A program made the position numbers and the translations under genes. Shown piece by piece: positions 34,131-46,389 of a DNA stretch of 64,000 bases (positions are counted from its first letter, which is position 1; each line of letters opens with the position of its first letter). Under the pieces are notes generated by a model, which worked only from the letters and a program-made list of their open reading frames with translations, had not been told where the DNA came from and made no database searches. Source of the stretch: Mytilus trossulus (lineage: Eukaryota; Mollusca; Bivalvia; Mytilida; Mytilidae); NCBI RefSeq assembly GCF_036588685.1, contig NC_086378.1:29489578-29553577 (forward strand), in the 5' to 3' direction.

Positions 34131-34409
34131 TAATAATGTATTTTGCAGTGACGGATATATTTTTTATTGTAATAGACATATTACTTTGCTATTCTTTGAA
34201 ATTACCAATTACAACCGCAGCTGTGTTCCTCAATAAAAGAGAGGCAAACAATACTTACTAGTAACACAAATGTAATAATGTATTTTGCAGTGACGGATAT
34301 TTTTTTTTCATTGTAATAGACACATTACTTTGCTATTCTTTGAAATTACCAATTACAACCGCAGCTGTGTTCCTCAATAAAAGAGATGCAAACAATACTA
34401 GTCACAAAG
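34131..34409 (+). repeat. 142-bp tandem duplication
   Basis: 'aataatgtattttgcagtg' starts both units (34132 and 34274). Both contain 'cattactttgctattctttg' and 'accgcagctgtgttcctc'. Divergence is a few percent, including a T-run length change. Confidence 0.93.
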
Positions 34410-34858
34410 GGAAATTCGAAACAAAATGAGAATTCCATGGCAAAAAAAAAAAACATTTATCAAAACGCAATCTAAAAAATAGAGACTAAGTAACTCTGAA
34501 TTCAAACCATGCTTGATGCAATGTTGTAAATGGTGCTGCTTTCAATTCATGGTCCAAAATGATGAAAGAGGTAAATGTTTACAGCTACAAGGATTGAATT
34601 GAAAAAATGTACTCTTAAAATAAAGTTTAAATGATACGTATTTAGATTTAGATCTTGTATAGACCAATTTATGTAGTGAAAATTCTTTAAAATGACTAGA
34701 TTTTAATATCCTGTTTAACAGAAAAGGTGTTCATCCGGCAAAGTCCTTTAAAATAAGTTGTGTGCTCTTATGAACAGAAAGATGCAGAATTATTGTCAAA
34801 ACTTGTATTTTTAAAGTTTGAGAAGAAAAATAAAATTAAAATTAAGAAATAATTCATT

Positions 34859-34991
34859 GGGGCTTGAATATATCGTGATTTTACCACGGGTTGGCCCTTT
34901 ATGACAAATATTTTACCCCTGAGCGATAGCGAGGGGTAAAATATCGGCATAAAGGGACAATCCGTGGTAAAATCTAGATATATTCAAGCCC
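34859..34991. repeat. Long imperfect hairpin (about 60-bp arms)
   Basis: Left arm from 'ggggcttgaatatat' to 'ttttacccct', right arm 'aggggtaaaatat' to 'atatattcaagcccc'. The loop is about 'gagcgatagcg'. Roughly nine in ten arm bases pair. The 'attttaccacgggt' block recurs alone at about 35414-35427, so this looks like the remains of a palindromic or TIR element. Confidence 0.9.
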
Positions 34992-35317
34992 CCGTGAAAT
35001 ATTTCGATTCTGATAGGACACATACGGCAATTCTTTTGGATCGAAGCACTCTAGGTGTAGGCAAATATTTGCCGTTCCCATAAATAAACGCACTAATAAA
35101 CTAGTGTAAAAGAACGGAGCAAACTGCATTAGTGACATGCTTAAACTATTTAAAATAATGTATTTAGACAGTTTTGGATGAATTTGAATGATAATTTATT
35201 TATATGTCTTATATGATGTACAATAAAGGGCTTTTGCCACATTTTAGCATCATTTGTGTATGTTTCCTTGTGATGATTGTCGGATTCACAAGCGTGTATT
35301 TTCCCGTAAAATGCTTA

Positions 35318-35351
35318 CTTTCTAACGTCATTGTTCTATGACGTTAGAAAG
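35318..35351. repeat. Perfect 14-bp-arm hairpin
   Basis: Arms 'ctttctaacgtcat' (35318-35331) and 'atgacgttagaaag' (35338-35351) with a 6-base loop. It is not followed by a T-run on either strand in the manner of a terminator, and probably belongs to the same element as the hairpin upstream. Confidence 0.9.
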
Positions 35352-35464
35352 CTCATTCATAAAAAAGCATATGACGTGGGAGTACAATCGGAACAGCACT
35401 GGCAATATATTCATATTTTACCACGGGTGTGTACTCAAAGCGTTTGAAGGACGTCATGTTAGAA

Positions 35465-35722
35465 TAGTATTTTTAGCACTGTATTTTAAATAATATCATA
35501 TTTTGACGAACTTGAACCTGTTCCATCCGATAGAGTATTTAAGCGATTGATTTGAATATATTCTATTCAACTCTTGCATGCATTTAAAGTTTGAGAAGCA
35601 AATAAAATAAAAATAGTATTTTATAGCACTGTATTTTAAATAAAATCATATTTTGACGAAATTGAACGAGTTCTATCAGGTAGAGCGTTTTAGCGAATAA
35701 TTTGATTATTTTCTATTCAACT
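35465..35722 (+). repeat. 150-bp-period diverged tandem duplication
   Basis: 35465-35572 and 35615-35722 share 'tagcactgtattttaaata', 'tcatattttgacgaa' and 'ttctattcaactctt' with clear divergence. Preceded in both units by 'agtttgagaagcaaataaa'-like DNA. Confidence 0.8.
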
Positions 35723-38233
35723 CTTATACACTAAAGAGGTAAGCAAGTTCTTATGGGATTTATACTTACTTTATGGTGTGATCTATTTATGATCAGTGAC
35801 AATCAAATACATGCGTCTTGATATTTAAAAACAGCGGATGGTTAAGGCAATCTCTGGAGTTTGTTCTTGTTAACGTAGTCGAATAAAGGGTAAGTTCGAA
35901 TACACCGCCATTGATCCAATGATTCCAGCATGAGCTTTATATCAGATCTGTTCTCTGACTGTCATTGTAATGTTCGAAATAGATTTTATTCAAAATAAAT
36001 AATTCAAAATGTACAGCAGACGATAAATAAAAATACAAACACGATTTTATAACAATACTACAATTTAAGTAATCTTGATACATAGCTTTTTATTTTTCAA
36101 AAGCACACCTTTCCAATTGGAAAATTTTGAAACAAATCTTCGAACGCATCCATTCATACTGCATTTTTCGCGGATTTTTAAAGTATATAAACTATTAACT
36201 CATTATAAAAAAAATTCTATTAACAGACACAACATTTCACATCGTTGAGACGGTTGAAAACGTTAATTATAAGATAAACAAAACAAAGGCATTAAAATGG
36301 TCGTTTACTCACGCGAACATGTTTAAGTTCACTGTCATCGAGAGCTTTAATTAATTATCCTTTTGTGCTTATTAATATCGTTTATGGTGTTAAATTGATT
36401 GATTTGCCTAATACAAATGTGGACACCGATCAGTATGATTAGTGATTGTTATATTTTTGTATACACGTTTGCCCGTGTTGTGATCTATGATATTGTGTAT
36501 TAGTTGTGTCTCCCCAGCTGCTATTATTTGTTTGTCTTTCACTTATGGTTCTATGATAAACTGTGTTCCGTTTGACCATTGTCTTGCCTTTTAAGATAAA
36601 AAGCAAATGCTCATAATTGGCATTGTGCAGGATTCGATTTGAGTCTTATATAAAGAACTTGCCTCAGGCAAATGACCATCATATATTAACGGTCGATCTG
36701 AAAAAATGACAAAATTATGTACTTACTTAATTGATTTCTATACTGCAATTGAGAGACATAAACTGATTTGATATTAGATTTCCGTGTTTCGGCCGCAAAC
36801 TTTCAAAGAGTCAGCTACCAATAATATTCAACAGAGCAGCTAAGGTTTGTTACTGAGAAATATTATGATAGCTGTTTTCCATTCGTTTGATGTGTTTGAG
36901 CGTTTGCTTTTGCAGTTTTATCAGGAACTCTCCGATTTTAAGTTCGTTATTTTTATTTTATTTCACTTTACTACTGCTCTAAAAACAATGATTTTTTTTT
37001 ATATATATTGTTTCCATGGCCCATGTGCTGTATCTAAGATATTTTGTCTGATGCGACTCTTGTATATTTACTTCTCGGGTAACCCTTTCCCTACAAAACG
37101 TAGGACTAAAACTTTTTAAAAGCTCATTACTAATTGTCAGGTTGCAATCTGTTGACATTTAATTTCTTATTTTCATTTAAATTACTTTTCCTCAAGGTTT
37201 TTTTTAAAATCAACAAAATTACGGTTTAATCTTCAATTTAAATTGATAAGTTTTCTTAAAACAGCAGATTCAATCCGAATGGTTCATCTTAGAATACGAC
37301 CAGAACTTATTTTCACTTTAATGGGTCGTTCCTAGAATCTATACCTCAAGAACATCATGGACTATTTGTCAAGTTGTTACGGAATACTTGGACAAGATGT
37401 TCTTTGCCATAACCTGGATTTGTTAACTTTCTGCGCAGACACTGGCGTCGTTTTAAGAAGCCTAAGTAGCAGCTACAAGCTTATACCGAATAAGTTAGGA
37501 AATGCAAATCCCATATGCAGATAAAGTTGGTTTACTACTGCTAAGGTGGGCAGATTTATAATTCTAAAATCAAAATTGTCTCGTTTGTCATAGATTTTGG
37601 TACATATACTAAGATACAAGATATTTTGTTAACCTATCAGGGTGCCCAAAATTTGAATACATTATCAAATGAATACAAAGTTAAGCATATTTATTAATTT
37701 GAACGATAAAAGTACATTTAAACAAAACATGTATACACATTTAAATACACTCAAGTATTTAGAATGCAATTGCCAAAACATTATTAGTAAGTCATTTTGG
37801 AACCCAATGTGGCCAGGCAAAATTACGCTTCTTAATTAAATATATATTTCTAGACATAGGCCAACGGGAGACAAATCCAGATCGATTGGATTTTTTTGTG
37901 GTATTTTTCTATTTTTTACACTACATTGATTTTTAGAAGTTTCCTTTTGTTTTTCAAAAAGTTGAAAGCAATAATTAAGATAAGTTGTAGTAACAAACAA
38001 ATCTTCAGATGAAAGAATCAAATCAATTTCGATTCCATCACTTTGAAATTATTTGAATTTAGAATTTAAATTATTTCTTTATTCATTTAACCGTTCGATG
38101 TGTGAACATCTCTTGTATACACATAGACCACATGGAGTAACAAAATACGTTTACATTGCTAAAACAAAAACCCATTACCCCAAAAAATATTAATAACGAT
38201 ACAAGTGAGAAGCAGGTTATAGCAGCTACAAGC
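35723..38233. other. Intergenic DNA, 2.5 kb
   Basis: 36847-36960 is a copy of the 30900-31075 repeat family, and the ORF there is repeat-derived. No other recognised feature. Confidence 0.45.
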
Positions 38234-38400
38234 TGGATTTGTCTCCCTAGTTTTTGGTGGGGTTCGTGTTGTTTATTCTTTAGTTTTCTATGTTGTGTCA
38301 TGTGTACTATTGTTTTTCTGTTTGTCTTTTTCATTTTAGCCATGGCGTTGTCAGTTTGTTTTAGATTTACGACTGTCCCTTTGGTATATTTCGTCCCTCT
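38234..38400 (-). repeat. Dispersed repeat (15604-15822 family, reverse)
   Basis: 'ccctagtttttggtgggg', 'tctttagttttctatgttgtg', 'ttttagccatggcgttgtcag' and 'gactgtccctttggtat' are the reverse complement of the 15604-15822 / 41691-41922 family. Confidence 0.78.
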
Positions 38401-39139
38401 TTTATATTTAGCAAAGTTTAGTCGAATACACGTTGTTTAGACTCTGCTGGATAGTTGGTTATCATTCCACATCTCATTATTTCATTAGCTGACTGTTTTC
38501 CTGATGCAGTACGCTTTAATGCTGATAGGAAGAGATCATACGGTGACATTTTTATCTTTGAATATAAAAAGGCGATTTTTCATGAAAGGTGAAAACGATA
38601 ATGTTAATTTATTTATCATTATATGATAATATTAGGGTTCCATGGTTTAACTTTTTTATTTCTTTTTATAAAGTTGTATCCCATCTCATAGAATTAGAAC
38701 TATATCAATAGACATTTAATTAAAAACTCATCCTTCATCATGTATCCTCAATAATGTTTATCCGTAAGTACTTTATATAATCTAAATATTTGATTTCTTA
38801 TTTAACCGCCCGTGTACATTAACGCCAAACAATTGTCATTTTGAAATGAAAAGTAGATTTTATAAAGTGATGTGCAACTTTGGAAGTTAATTGGTTTAAA
38901 AAATGCAACACAAATCTTTCGAAGTCACTTCATCAAAAGCATTTCCTTAATAAGAATTGAAATTTGTAATTTTCACCATATTACATTTTTTAATTTGACG
39001 AGGTTATTGAAAAATTAAAAACAAGTTTGTGTTAAAAATGATTTGATTTTTTAACCGTTTGAATAAATTAAAACATTTGCATTTGCTTGTTTTAGAAAAA
39101 AACTATATTTTAATTTCTTTGAAATAATCAATTATTGAA

Positions 39140-39370
39140 ATGGCATAATTTAAGCAATTTTCAATTCTACTATAAAAATTGAAAAAAACAAATGCTCCAG
39201 CGTGAAGCATTTTTCAATTTGACTTTAAATATTGAAAATCAAAAAATGCTTCAATATTATGAATATAGAGCATTTTTCATTTTTCATATTGCCATTATAA
39301 ATTGAAAAATGAAAAATGCTCAAACCTAGAGTATTTTCATTTTACTTATCAATATCAAAATTTGGAAAAT
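39140..39370. repeat. AT-rich cluster of short alternating inverted repeats
   Basis: Around 230 bp in which 'gaaaaatgct(c)' and its complement 'gagcatttttc' alternate with 'aattgaaaa'/'ttttcaatt' at least five times. Several mutually exclusive hairpins are possible. No ORF. Confidence 0.75.
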
Positions 39371-40049
39371 GAGATAATCTGCATCATGTTTTTTTTTAAA
39401 TATAAAAATGGTATGCGCAGATTGCATGCAGAGGAACCAGGAACAGCCAAACATTTATAATGTGTTTCTTATGCTTTTTAAAAAAGTACTGAGTTGTCCC
39501 TATTATATAGATTCAATATTAACATGATAAGAACCGAAATAATTTCTTCGTGTCTCTATGCTTATTTTAAAGTGGTTGACAGTGTTTTCCATCTCCATTA
39601 AACGTGTAAAATATCGACAATAACTAAGTTTACCCATGTTAAAATTAGTATAGAACCTGCCATGAAGGTATTATTTCTCAAATTAAACCAAATGATTAGT
39701 GTGAATCGCAAAATGGGTGAAAATCATCCCTGGATTTTATTTTAAGGATGACGACAGCCAAGATAAAATTTTCCGAATCATAACCCGTCTTCTTTTCCTC
39801 GAATGGGACTTATCGTTGGGTTTGTACTGATATAAGCAACCACAGATGGAACATGTGGAAAATTATTAAACATTCCGGAGGACCTCAGGTCACCCTTCCT
39901 TTTTTAGAGATTGTTATTGCTCAATGCATAATGAGGCAGCATAGGGGTTAACATGGTTAACGTTTAAATGCTCTACTTTTGATCAATGCAAACTATACCA
40001 AAACACTATTTTTTTGTATTCACTGTTTTTTGGTTTTTGACAAAATGCG
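39371..40049. other. Intergenic DNA
   Basis: No supportable gene. The slightly GC-richer 39720-39900 segment resembles degraded transposon but could not be assigned. Confidence 0.35.
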
Positions 40050-40195
40050 TAGGACTTTTTTGGTCCTCAATGCAAACCAACGTTGCACTTTATTTCGCCT
40101 TTTTAACCTGTTTTGATTCAAGTGACCTAAAGAGTCTTTTGAATACGAAATACGGGTCTGGCGCAAATACAAAAATTCAATCCTGATTTATATGA
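40050..40195 (-). repeat. Diverged 357-bp-family fragment
   Basis: 'ttggtcctcaatgcaaacc', 'ttttgattcaagtgacc', 'gtctggcgcaaatacaaaaattcaatcctg' place it nearest the 26321 subfamily. Confidence 0.7.
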
Positions 40196-40275
40196 TGACT
40201 TTATTTATAAACACCGATCTGTACTAGGAACAGAAAATGTTATCACTAGACAAACTTCTATACATATTGATTGTT

Positions 40276-40685
40276 TAAACAAATAAAAATTTGGACCAAA
40301 TCAAGTACACATTTTAGGTTGCACTCGACTTAAGTGACTCAGCACGAGTTTTGTGGAATTTACAGGTTGATAATAACTTTTTGTAAAAAATAAACACTAG
40401 CAAATCATAGAAAAGCAAATGAGTAATATTTGCTTCAAATTTTATAACAAAAACCTGTTTAAAGGCGGTGGATTTTCTATACAAATCTGAGTTTATTTGC
40501 CACAAAGTACCCTTTTTTTTCTATTAAACGCAATGAAACAGTAAGTAAAATGCTTTGCATCAAGTTTCCTCTTTGTATATGTACAAATTCGCATATCTCC
40601 TTTATTCATTATATCTGTAGTTTTTATACAATTGAAGTTTGAAAAGTTTGTACAAAATGTCTACAGAAGGGGTCATAAACCTTCA
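40276..40685 (+). repeat. Direct repeat about 410 bp, copy A
   Basis: Matches 48285-48687: 'ggaccaaatcaagtacac', 'cgacttaagtgactcagcacgag', 'gtggattttctata', 'ctttgcatcaagtttcc', 'attcattatatctgtagttt'. Roughly 85-90% identical with several indels, 8 kb apart. No coding content. Confidence 0.88.
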
Positions 40686-41690
40686 ATATATTTATAATCT
40701 TAATCACTATAAGAACAAACAAATATGTCCAGAGAGATAAACAAAATTTCACATAGACAATGCATATAGGCAACATTACTACAGTATATCATAGCACAAT
40801 ACCTAAATAAATAGATGTATTAGTAAAAGTATTACCTAAAAAAAGGGCTAAACAGAAACAGTAATAAGTAAGAGAACGCTTTAACACGTATTTAAGATGA
40901 TTAGCAACGTCAGAAACTTAACTCTATACCATCGTGTAGTACTGGTGAAGTTGATACGGAACTTATCAACAATGTGGATTTCGATGAAATGCATTGTTTA
41001 CCTTTTTGGTCACTTTTAAAAAAAATATGCTATATTAGGTCGATGTCAGGAAGAATAATCATTTCTTGGATGCCTTCACCGGTTAAAGGCTACAATTAAC
41101 GGGTTATAGCCGAATATCAAGAAATTTGTTTTCAAATCATTTAAGTTTTTTAATAATTTTTTTAAACTACAGCTTACAGTCGCTACAATAATTGACATTT
41201 TTACACTGAAATACAAATATGAGGAATGAAATCAATTATTGGTATTATGGGAGGAAGGACAATATGTAGATTACCAAATGCACTAAAGTCTACTGATGGT
41301 CTTTAACAAATACAATTTAAAAGTGTTAGTTTATATGAATACAACAGACCAAAAGCAAACACTGTCAATTTACTTCAGTAATGTAAACTTTAATATAATA
41401 TTGAGAAACGAGATAAGTAATAAGAACTGTTGATATTGCTTTAAGATTTGTAAGATTCTCATTATCTATTAATTTTCAATATCGTTAACATATGCATGGT
41501 TCAGTTGTTTGCTATTTATTTGACACTTGCAGCAAAATTATTGAAATAATGTTGATTGTGAATTTAAAATAAATAACTGTATATGACTTCTTAAATTTTT
41601 TTTGAATTATACTTGGAGGTAAACAAACACATGAAAGAACACAAAAGTAATCTTAGTCACAAATTTCAAAAATGTCTTTAAAATTTGATG
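40686..41690. other. Intergenic DNA
   Basis: No recognised gene or repeat. Confidence 0.4.
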
Positions 41691-41922
41691 GAGGGGCGAA
41701 AGATACCAGAATGACAGTTAAACTTATAGATCGAAATTAAACTGACATAGCCATGACTAAAAGCAAAAGACAACCAGACTGATAATAGCACACAAGATGC
41801 AACAAAGAAAACTAAAGACTAAGCAACACGAAACCTACCAAAATTTGGGGATGATCTTAGGTGCTCCAGAAGGATAGGCAGACTCTGATCCACACGTGGC
41901 ACGCGTCGTGTTGTTCATGTTA
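41691..41922 (+). repeat. Dispersed repeat (15604-15822 family)
   Basis: Same order of blocks: 'ggggcgaaagataccagaa', 'gacagttaaactta', 'acaaagaaaactaaagac', 'gatcttaggtgctcc', 'ccacacgtggcacgcgtcg'. Confidence 0.78.
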
Positions 41923-41994
41923 TTACAAACACGGTAAATTGTCGAATTTGGTAGATTACATTCGTGAAAATGGAAGGGAATTGTAGTAAGGAAC

Positions 41995-42470
41995 ATATAT
42001 CCGATATCATCTGTGAAACAGTTTTTTCATAACGGTCAACCATCTAGTGATGGCGTCCATAACATTTACAAAGGGTTGGTTTCAATTTCACTATTTTGAA
42101 CTCTTTGTTTAATAGCTTCCTTTTGAGCAGCAACCATCTATAGGATATGATATACAAGCCCGGGATTGTCGTATCAATTGAGAGCTATATACTCCGTATG
42201 CAGGTGCTGCTGGAATGTTGCTATCTAGAAGTTGAAAGTTCACAATTGGTAGGCTGAAATCATCTCTTTTGTCGTAAAATTATGTTTTCAACAGACCCTC
42301 GTTGTCAACCTCTAGATGTAAGTCAAGATATGAGATAGACTTAACTGTATCTGTTGTATCCTTTATCTGTCGTTCGATGGGCTATATGCGTTCAACATAT
42401 GAAAATGTTGAATGTTGTTGATTTAGATAGGGGAGATTATTTATTTTCCCAGAAGCAAATGCGTTTCAAT
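41995..42470 (-). pseudogene. Reverse-transcriptase-related transposon relic, probably Penelope-like
   Basis: On the minus strand the frame reads IKDTTDTVKSISYLDLHLEV, then after a stop YDKRDDFSLPIVNF, NIPAAPAYGVYSSQLIRQSR, and after a further break RHH and MVDRYE. I recall this order from abundant RT-bearing elements in invertebrate genomes. YLDLHL-type motifs follow the RT core in Penelope-like elements. Stops and frame changes show it is dead. The clade name is tentative. Confidence 0.55.
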
Positions 42471-42633
42471 AACGTATATATTTATTTTACCTCCTATAGA
42501 TTAATAGAGATATGATTGGTTAAGGAACTACACGTGGTGGATGTATATTTGATATAGAATGTCTTAAAAATATAGGGCTTGTTACCGTGCAAGGTTAGTT
42601 ACCTTATGGGGTTAGTAAGGAGTTACTTACCTT

Positions 42634-42920
42634 CCAAAACAAAAAAAGATGGCACAACCCTTTATAAAAACAACACGGTGAATTCTGAAAGGATTCAATA
42701 GACGAAAAAATGGATTATAAAAGGTTTAAATAAATAATAAAACATAATTAAAGCTAACAAGTTGTTATTGTTGGCATCAAAGAAATACTTCCCTTTCCAA
42801 AAAAAAAGAAGAAAAATCTTGAAGTTTTCAACAGACGAAGAAATTGATACATGTAATAAAAGCTTGAAATAAATTCTTTAAACCAATTTAAAGCTAAAAA
42901 GTTGTTATTGTGGGCATTTG
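42634..42920 (+). repeat. Diverged tandem duplication
   Basis: 42634-42780 and 42797-42920 share 'ccaaaacaaaaaaaga', 'caatagacgaa'/'caacagacgaa', 'attaaagctaacaagttgttattg'/'tttaaagctaaaaagttgttattg' and 'gggcat'. Indels make the period 140-163 bp. Confidence 0.7.
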
Positions 42921-43022
42921 TTGTTTTCTGTATAGACAAATGGAAGTATGATCTTAATACTCAGTATATTGAAGACTTAATCACTTTGATAGGTCACAAG
43001 TAAATATTCCACATGTGAAGAT

Positions 43023-43130
43023 AGTCGATAACTGTATCTGTTGTATCCTTTATCTCTGCTTCGGTGGGCTATATGCATTTAAGATATATAAATGTTGAAC
43101 GTTGTTGATTTAGATAGTGGAGATTATTAA
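43023..43130 (-). repeat. Second copy of part of the Penelope-like relic
   Basis: Repeats about 42340-42443 ('aactgtatctgttgtatcc', 'gggctatatgc', 'gttgttgatttagatag', 'gagattatt'), roughly 680 bp downstream. The two lie in the same orientation. Confidence 0.8.
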
Positions 43131-43149
43131 TTTTCCCATGAACTTCGTT

Positions 43150-43225
43150 CTGACTCCATCTGGAATTGACTGACCCCATATATATCGTATGTGACCACTA
43201 ACACACAATGTAACTAATAATAAAT
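43150..43225 (+). repeat. Half-copy of the palindromic element found at 50485-50570
   Basis: 'gactgaccccatatatatcgtatgtgaccactaacacacaatgtaactaa' parallels the right arm and downstream flank at 50550-50605 ('tactgacccaatatataccgtatcaggtcactagcactctatgtaactaa'). Confidence 0.75.
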
Positions 43226-44314
43226 ATATATAGTTGTGAAGTATAACGTATAGAATAATAACTAATAACTAATAAATTATTTGTAAAGTGAGGTACATCA
43301 CATCCCAATCTAAAGTTGTCTTCTCTTTGCCCGTTTAGGTTACCCTGAAGTTACACTTATTTTAAGACTTTATGTCATAACACAATATACACAAAGCATC
43401 ATGAAAAAAGATATGACCTCCATGTTTTCTAAAGAGACATAACGTGGGACAATTACCTGTATAAAAACATACTTTTCCGATGAAAAATAATTCTGAAGTA
43501 GTCAAAAACTAAAGGTAGGGCTAGAACAGGATTTCAGTATAAGTTTAAATTCTAGCAAGTTCAAAGAATATAAATGTTGAAAATATGCCACAAATTCCTG
43601 TGTTTTGACTTGCTAATAAATAGTAGTGCATAACAACTTTCCATTCTAGGTTATAGTAAATTAATAAAAATGTAATGCTCTGGAAAATATCTAAACAATA
43701 CTTTGTAAATTTATCGACTTATTCTAACCAGTTGAATACCTTTATGAAAAATAGCGTTTAAAATAGTTTATATGCAGATACCTCTACAGACTTTGAGAAC
43801 GGTCAATAGGAACTCAGTCATTGAGACATATTGCCTACAAAAACGTTGAGGCATACTGCATTTTATCTTATTTGGAAATTGTTTCACATTAGTCAACAAA
43901 ATGAAATCTTTTCGTTACCTTTTTTAGGATTTTGTCTCTATCAAAGCTTCATTTTGATTTGTCTATTTTTCACGTTCTGCTTTTATGGAATGCGGTCATA
44001 TCCCCTCCTTGTATTCATCTCCAACTGCCTTCCAATATCAGTTTAGAGTTCTGGTTTTATATTCGGTACCATAATTTTGTATGCATATCATCTTCAAACT
44101 CAATACAAAGGTTTGTTGTTGTATTTGCTTGTTGATATATATATATATATCTATCTACAAGTCTAAATTGAAAACTACGTTCAAACCTATGATTTCGTTG
44201 AATAAAAACCGCAATTATAATACGTGTGCATGTAAAACAAATTTCGTTGTAGAAGGGTATAAATACAACACAAACAACATTTTCCAAGAGACCAAAAAAA
44301 GTGAAAAAGTATAT
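43226..44314. other. Intergenic DNA
   Basis: An ORF near 43831-44046 has hydrophobic, Phe/Cys-rich low-complexity composition and no domain. A TA microsatellite lies near 44135-44152. Confidence 0.4.
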
Positions 44315-44596
44315 TTAAGGTGGTACCTAACACTACAGGGAGATAACTCTGTAAAAATCAGCTAAAAGTTTTAATAACGTTGACTTGTTAAGGAAACATT
44401 AAGCTTCTTAATGATCATAATTAGTGTTTGTCAAATTGCTATATAACCAGTGTGATTTTTCTGATAAATTGGTTGGTTCAAATATTTTGAAAATTTTATA
44501 TATTTGTCAAAGGGTCAAAGTAAATACTTTGTCAAAATTTTATGAAAATTAAACGAGCCAAATTAATTTTAGTGAAGGTGTTGGGTACCACCTTAA
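44315..44596. mobile_element. TTAA-flanked MITE (piggyBac-like ends)
   Basis: TTAA at 44315-44318 and at 44593-44596 bracket 274 bp. The terminal inverted repeats are 'ggtggtacctaacac' (left) and 'gtgttgggtaccacc' (right, the complement with small mismatches). No transposase ORF. The TTAA duplication and short TIRs suggest mobilisation by a piggyBac-type transposase. The ORF at 44081-44365 runs across the left end and is not a gene. Confidence 0.85.
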
Positions 44597-45470
44597 ACAA
44601 AACGCATTTGACTAACAGGTCGAACAACTGATGTTCTTAAACCCTACCCACTGCCATTGGCGATTGCCAAATAAAATTGATCATAAGATGTAACAAAATG
44701 GATCTTAATATAAAATTAATACCAAACAGAAAACTGAATAAACTTGTTGCCAAGATGTTACGCCAAAACACAAGGTGTCAATATTTTAGTTGTACACCAG
44801 ATCTAGATTTCGACAATATATGTCTCTTGAGTGATGTTAGGGATCGAAACGGTAATTGGAAGTCCATATAATTTACCCTCAATTTCAGATAAACTCTTTA
44901 ATTTTAAGGGTCAATATAGGATGAACGAATCATATAAACTGGAGGGAAAATATGATTCAAGCCCAAACGAAAAAATATAAACTAGTCTAAATTGAAAACT
45001 ACGTTCATAATGTATAGGTATATTTTGTGTATTACGTGACATGGAAAGAGACAGCCACTGGAAGGATCTGAAAACAATTCACTTGGTGAAAGAAGTCATG
45101 ATGATAAAAAAGAACATGACTATCAAAACAGTTTCAGATAATAGTGCGTTTTTCATAGTGCAATATGTATGTCTATTTGATGTATAATCACAGTTTTTTT
45201 ATCATATGATTGATAAAAATAATCAATATTTTCTTTATTCTAATAATGTATTTCCCTGTTTAGGTTAAAAAAGGAACTGATACTTTATCTGATTTTCTTT
45301 TAAGACGGTGTATATATTGTGTGCACATTAATGTACAGTTATTTAAATATGTTTCATACCACTTATTACATGATTATCGTCATAATTGAAGATACAGATT
45401 CTTAAACGTACTGGTGATTATATATTTTTTGAAATATTTTTTGTAATATTTGCTTTTCTGAAAGGTAGGT
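44597..45470. other. Intergenic DNA
   Basis: No supportable gene. Confidence 0.4.
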
Positions 45471-45840
45471 GTACATTATATGTTATTGTTGTATTCCAAT
45501 GTCCCATCAAAGGGGAAGGTTGGCACTTGCAAACAGGTTTAAACCCGTCACTTTTTTGAATGGGCCTTTCCCAAGTAAGCAGCCTGTAATTCGGTGGTTT
45601 CTGTTTGCTGCTGTTTTTATATAAAATTTTCTTTTATTGTTTTGTACAAAACACCATGTCGCCAGTTTTTCTCATGTAAAAAAAAGTAAAATATCAAAAG
45701 TACCGAACTCCGAGGAATTCCTTTAACAACTTTAAGGACACTATCAAAGCTCAAAGACATCAAACAAACGAAAAACGTCATTCTCCTGACTAGGCACACA
45801 CTATTCCGTATGTAGAAAAATTGTGGCTAAACCGGATTTT
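45471..45840. repeat. Two adjoining dispersed repeats
   Basis: 45471-45620 ('gttggcacttgcaaacagg', 'aaacccgtcac', 'gtaagcagcctgtaattcgg') resembles 59390-59760. 45700-45840 ('gaactccgaggaattcc', 'cattctcctgactagg') belongs to the 32755-32890 family. Confidence 0.6.
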
Positions 45841-46389
45841 AAAGTAAAAAATATTTCGATTTGGTGACTTAGGGAGCTTTTAAGACTTCCTACGCAGTAC
45901 AAGTGTATTTTTGGAATTTTGGATCCTCAATGCTCTTCAACTTTGTACTTGTTTGGCTGTATAAATATTAGAAAAGTACTGTAAGTAAGCAAAGATAACA
46001 GTAGTATATCACTGTTCAATAGTAAAAAACAGATTAAGCAAAACCAAATCCGAGTCAAAATACAAAACCTGGGGAAACATATTAATTATAAGATAAAAAC
46101 AACATTGAATCTGTTTAAATGGCCCACAAAACTACTCGCGTATATGGCAATGTTAAACACATCGCTTAAATGACAACAGTACGCGACCAAATTACAGTAC
46201 AAAAAAAAGATAAAATCACAAAAATACTATACTTCGAGGAAAATTCAAAACGGAAAGTCCCTCATCAAACTTTTACAAATAAACGCAAGAATATTATGAA
46301 AGAGAAAATATCAATAACTATTTTAATAGTACATAAAATGGACCTGAATTTAAGATATTATACAGATAACCCCGCCGCATTACAGTTTC

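Noticed and set aside
35318..35351. Perfect hairpin considered as a transcription terminator
   Set aside because: Eukaryotic context, no T-run after either arm and no adjacent gene; it sits in a cluster of foldback sequences.
36847..37119. 90-codon ORF
   Set aside because: The first third is a copy of the 'gtaccaagtcagg' dispersed repeat and the rest is Phe-rich low-complexity translation.
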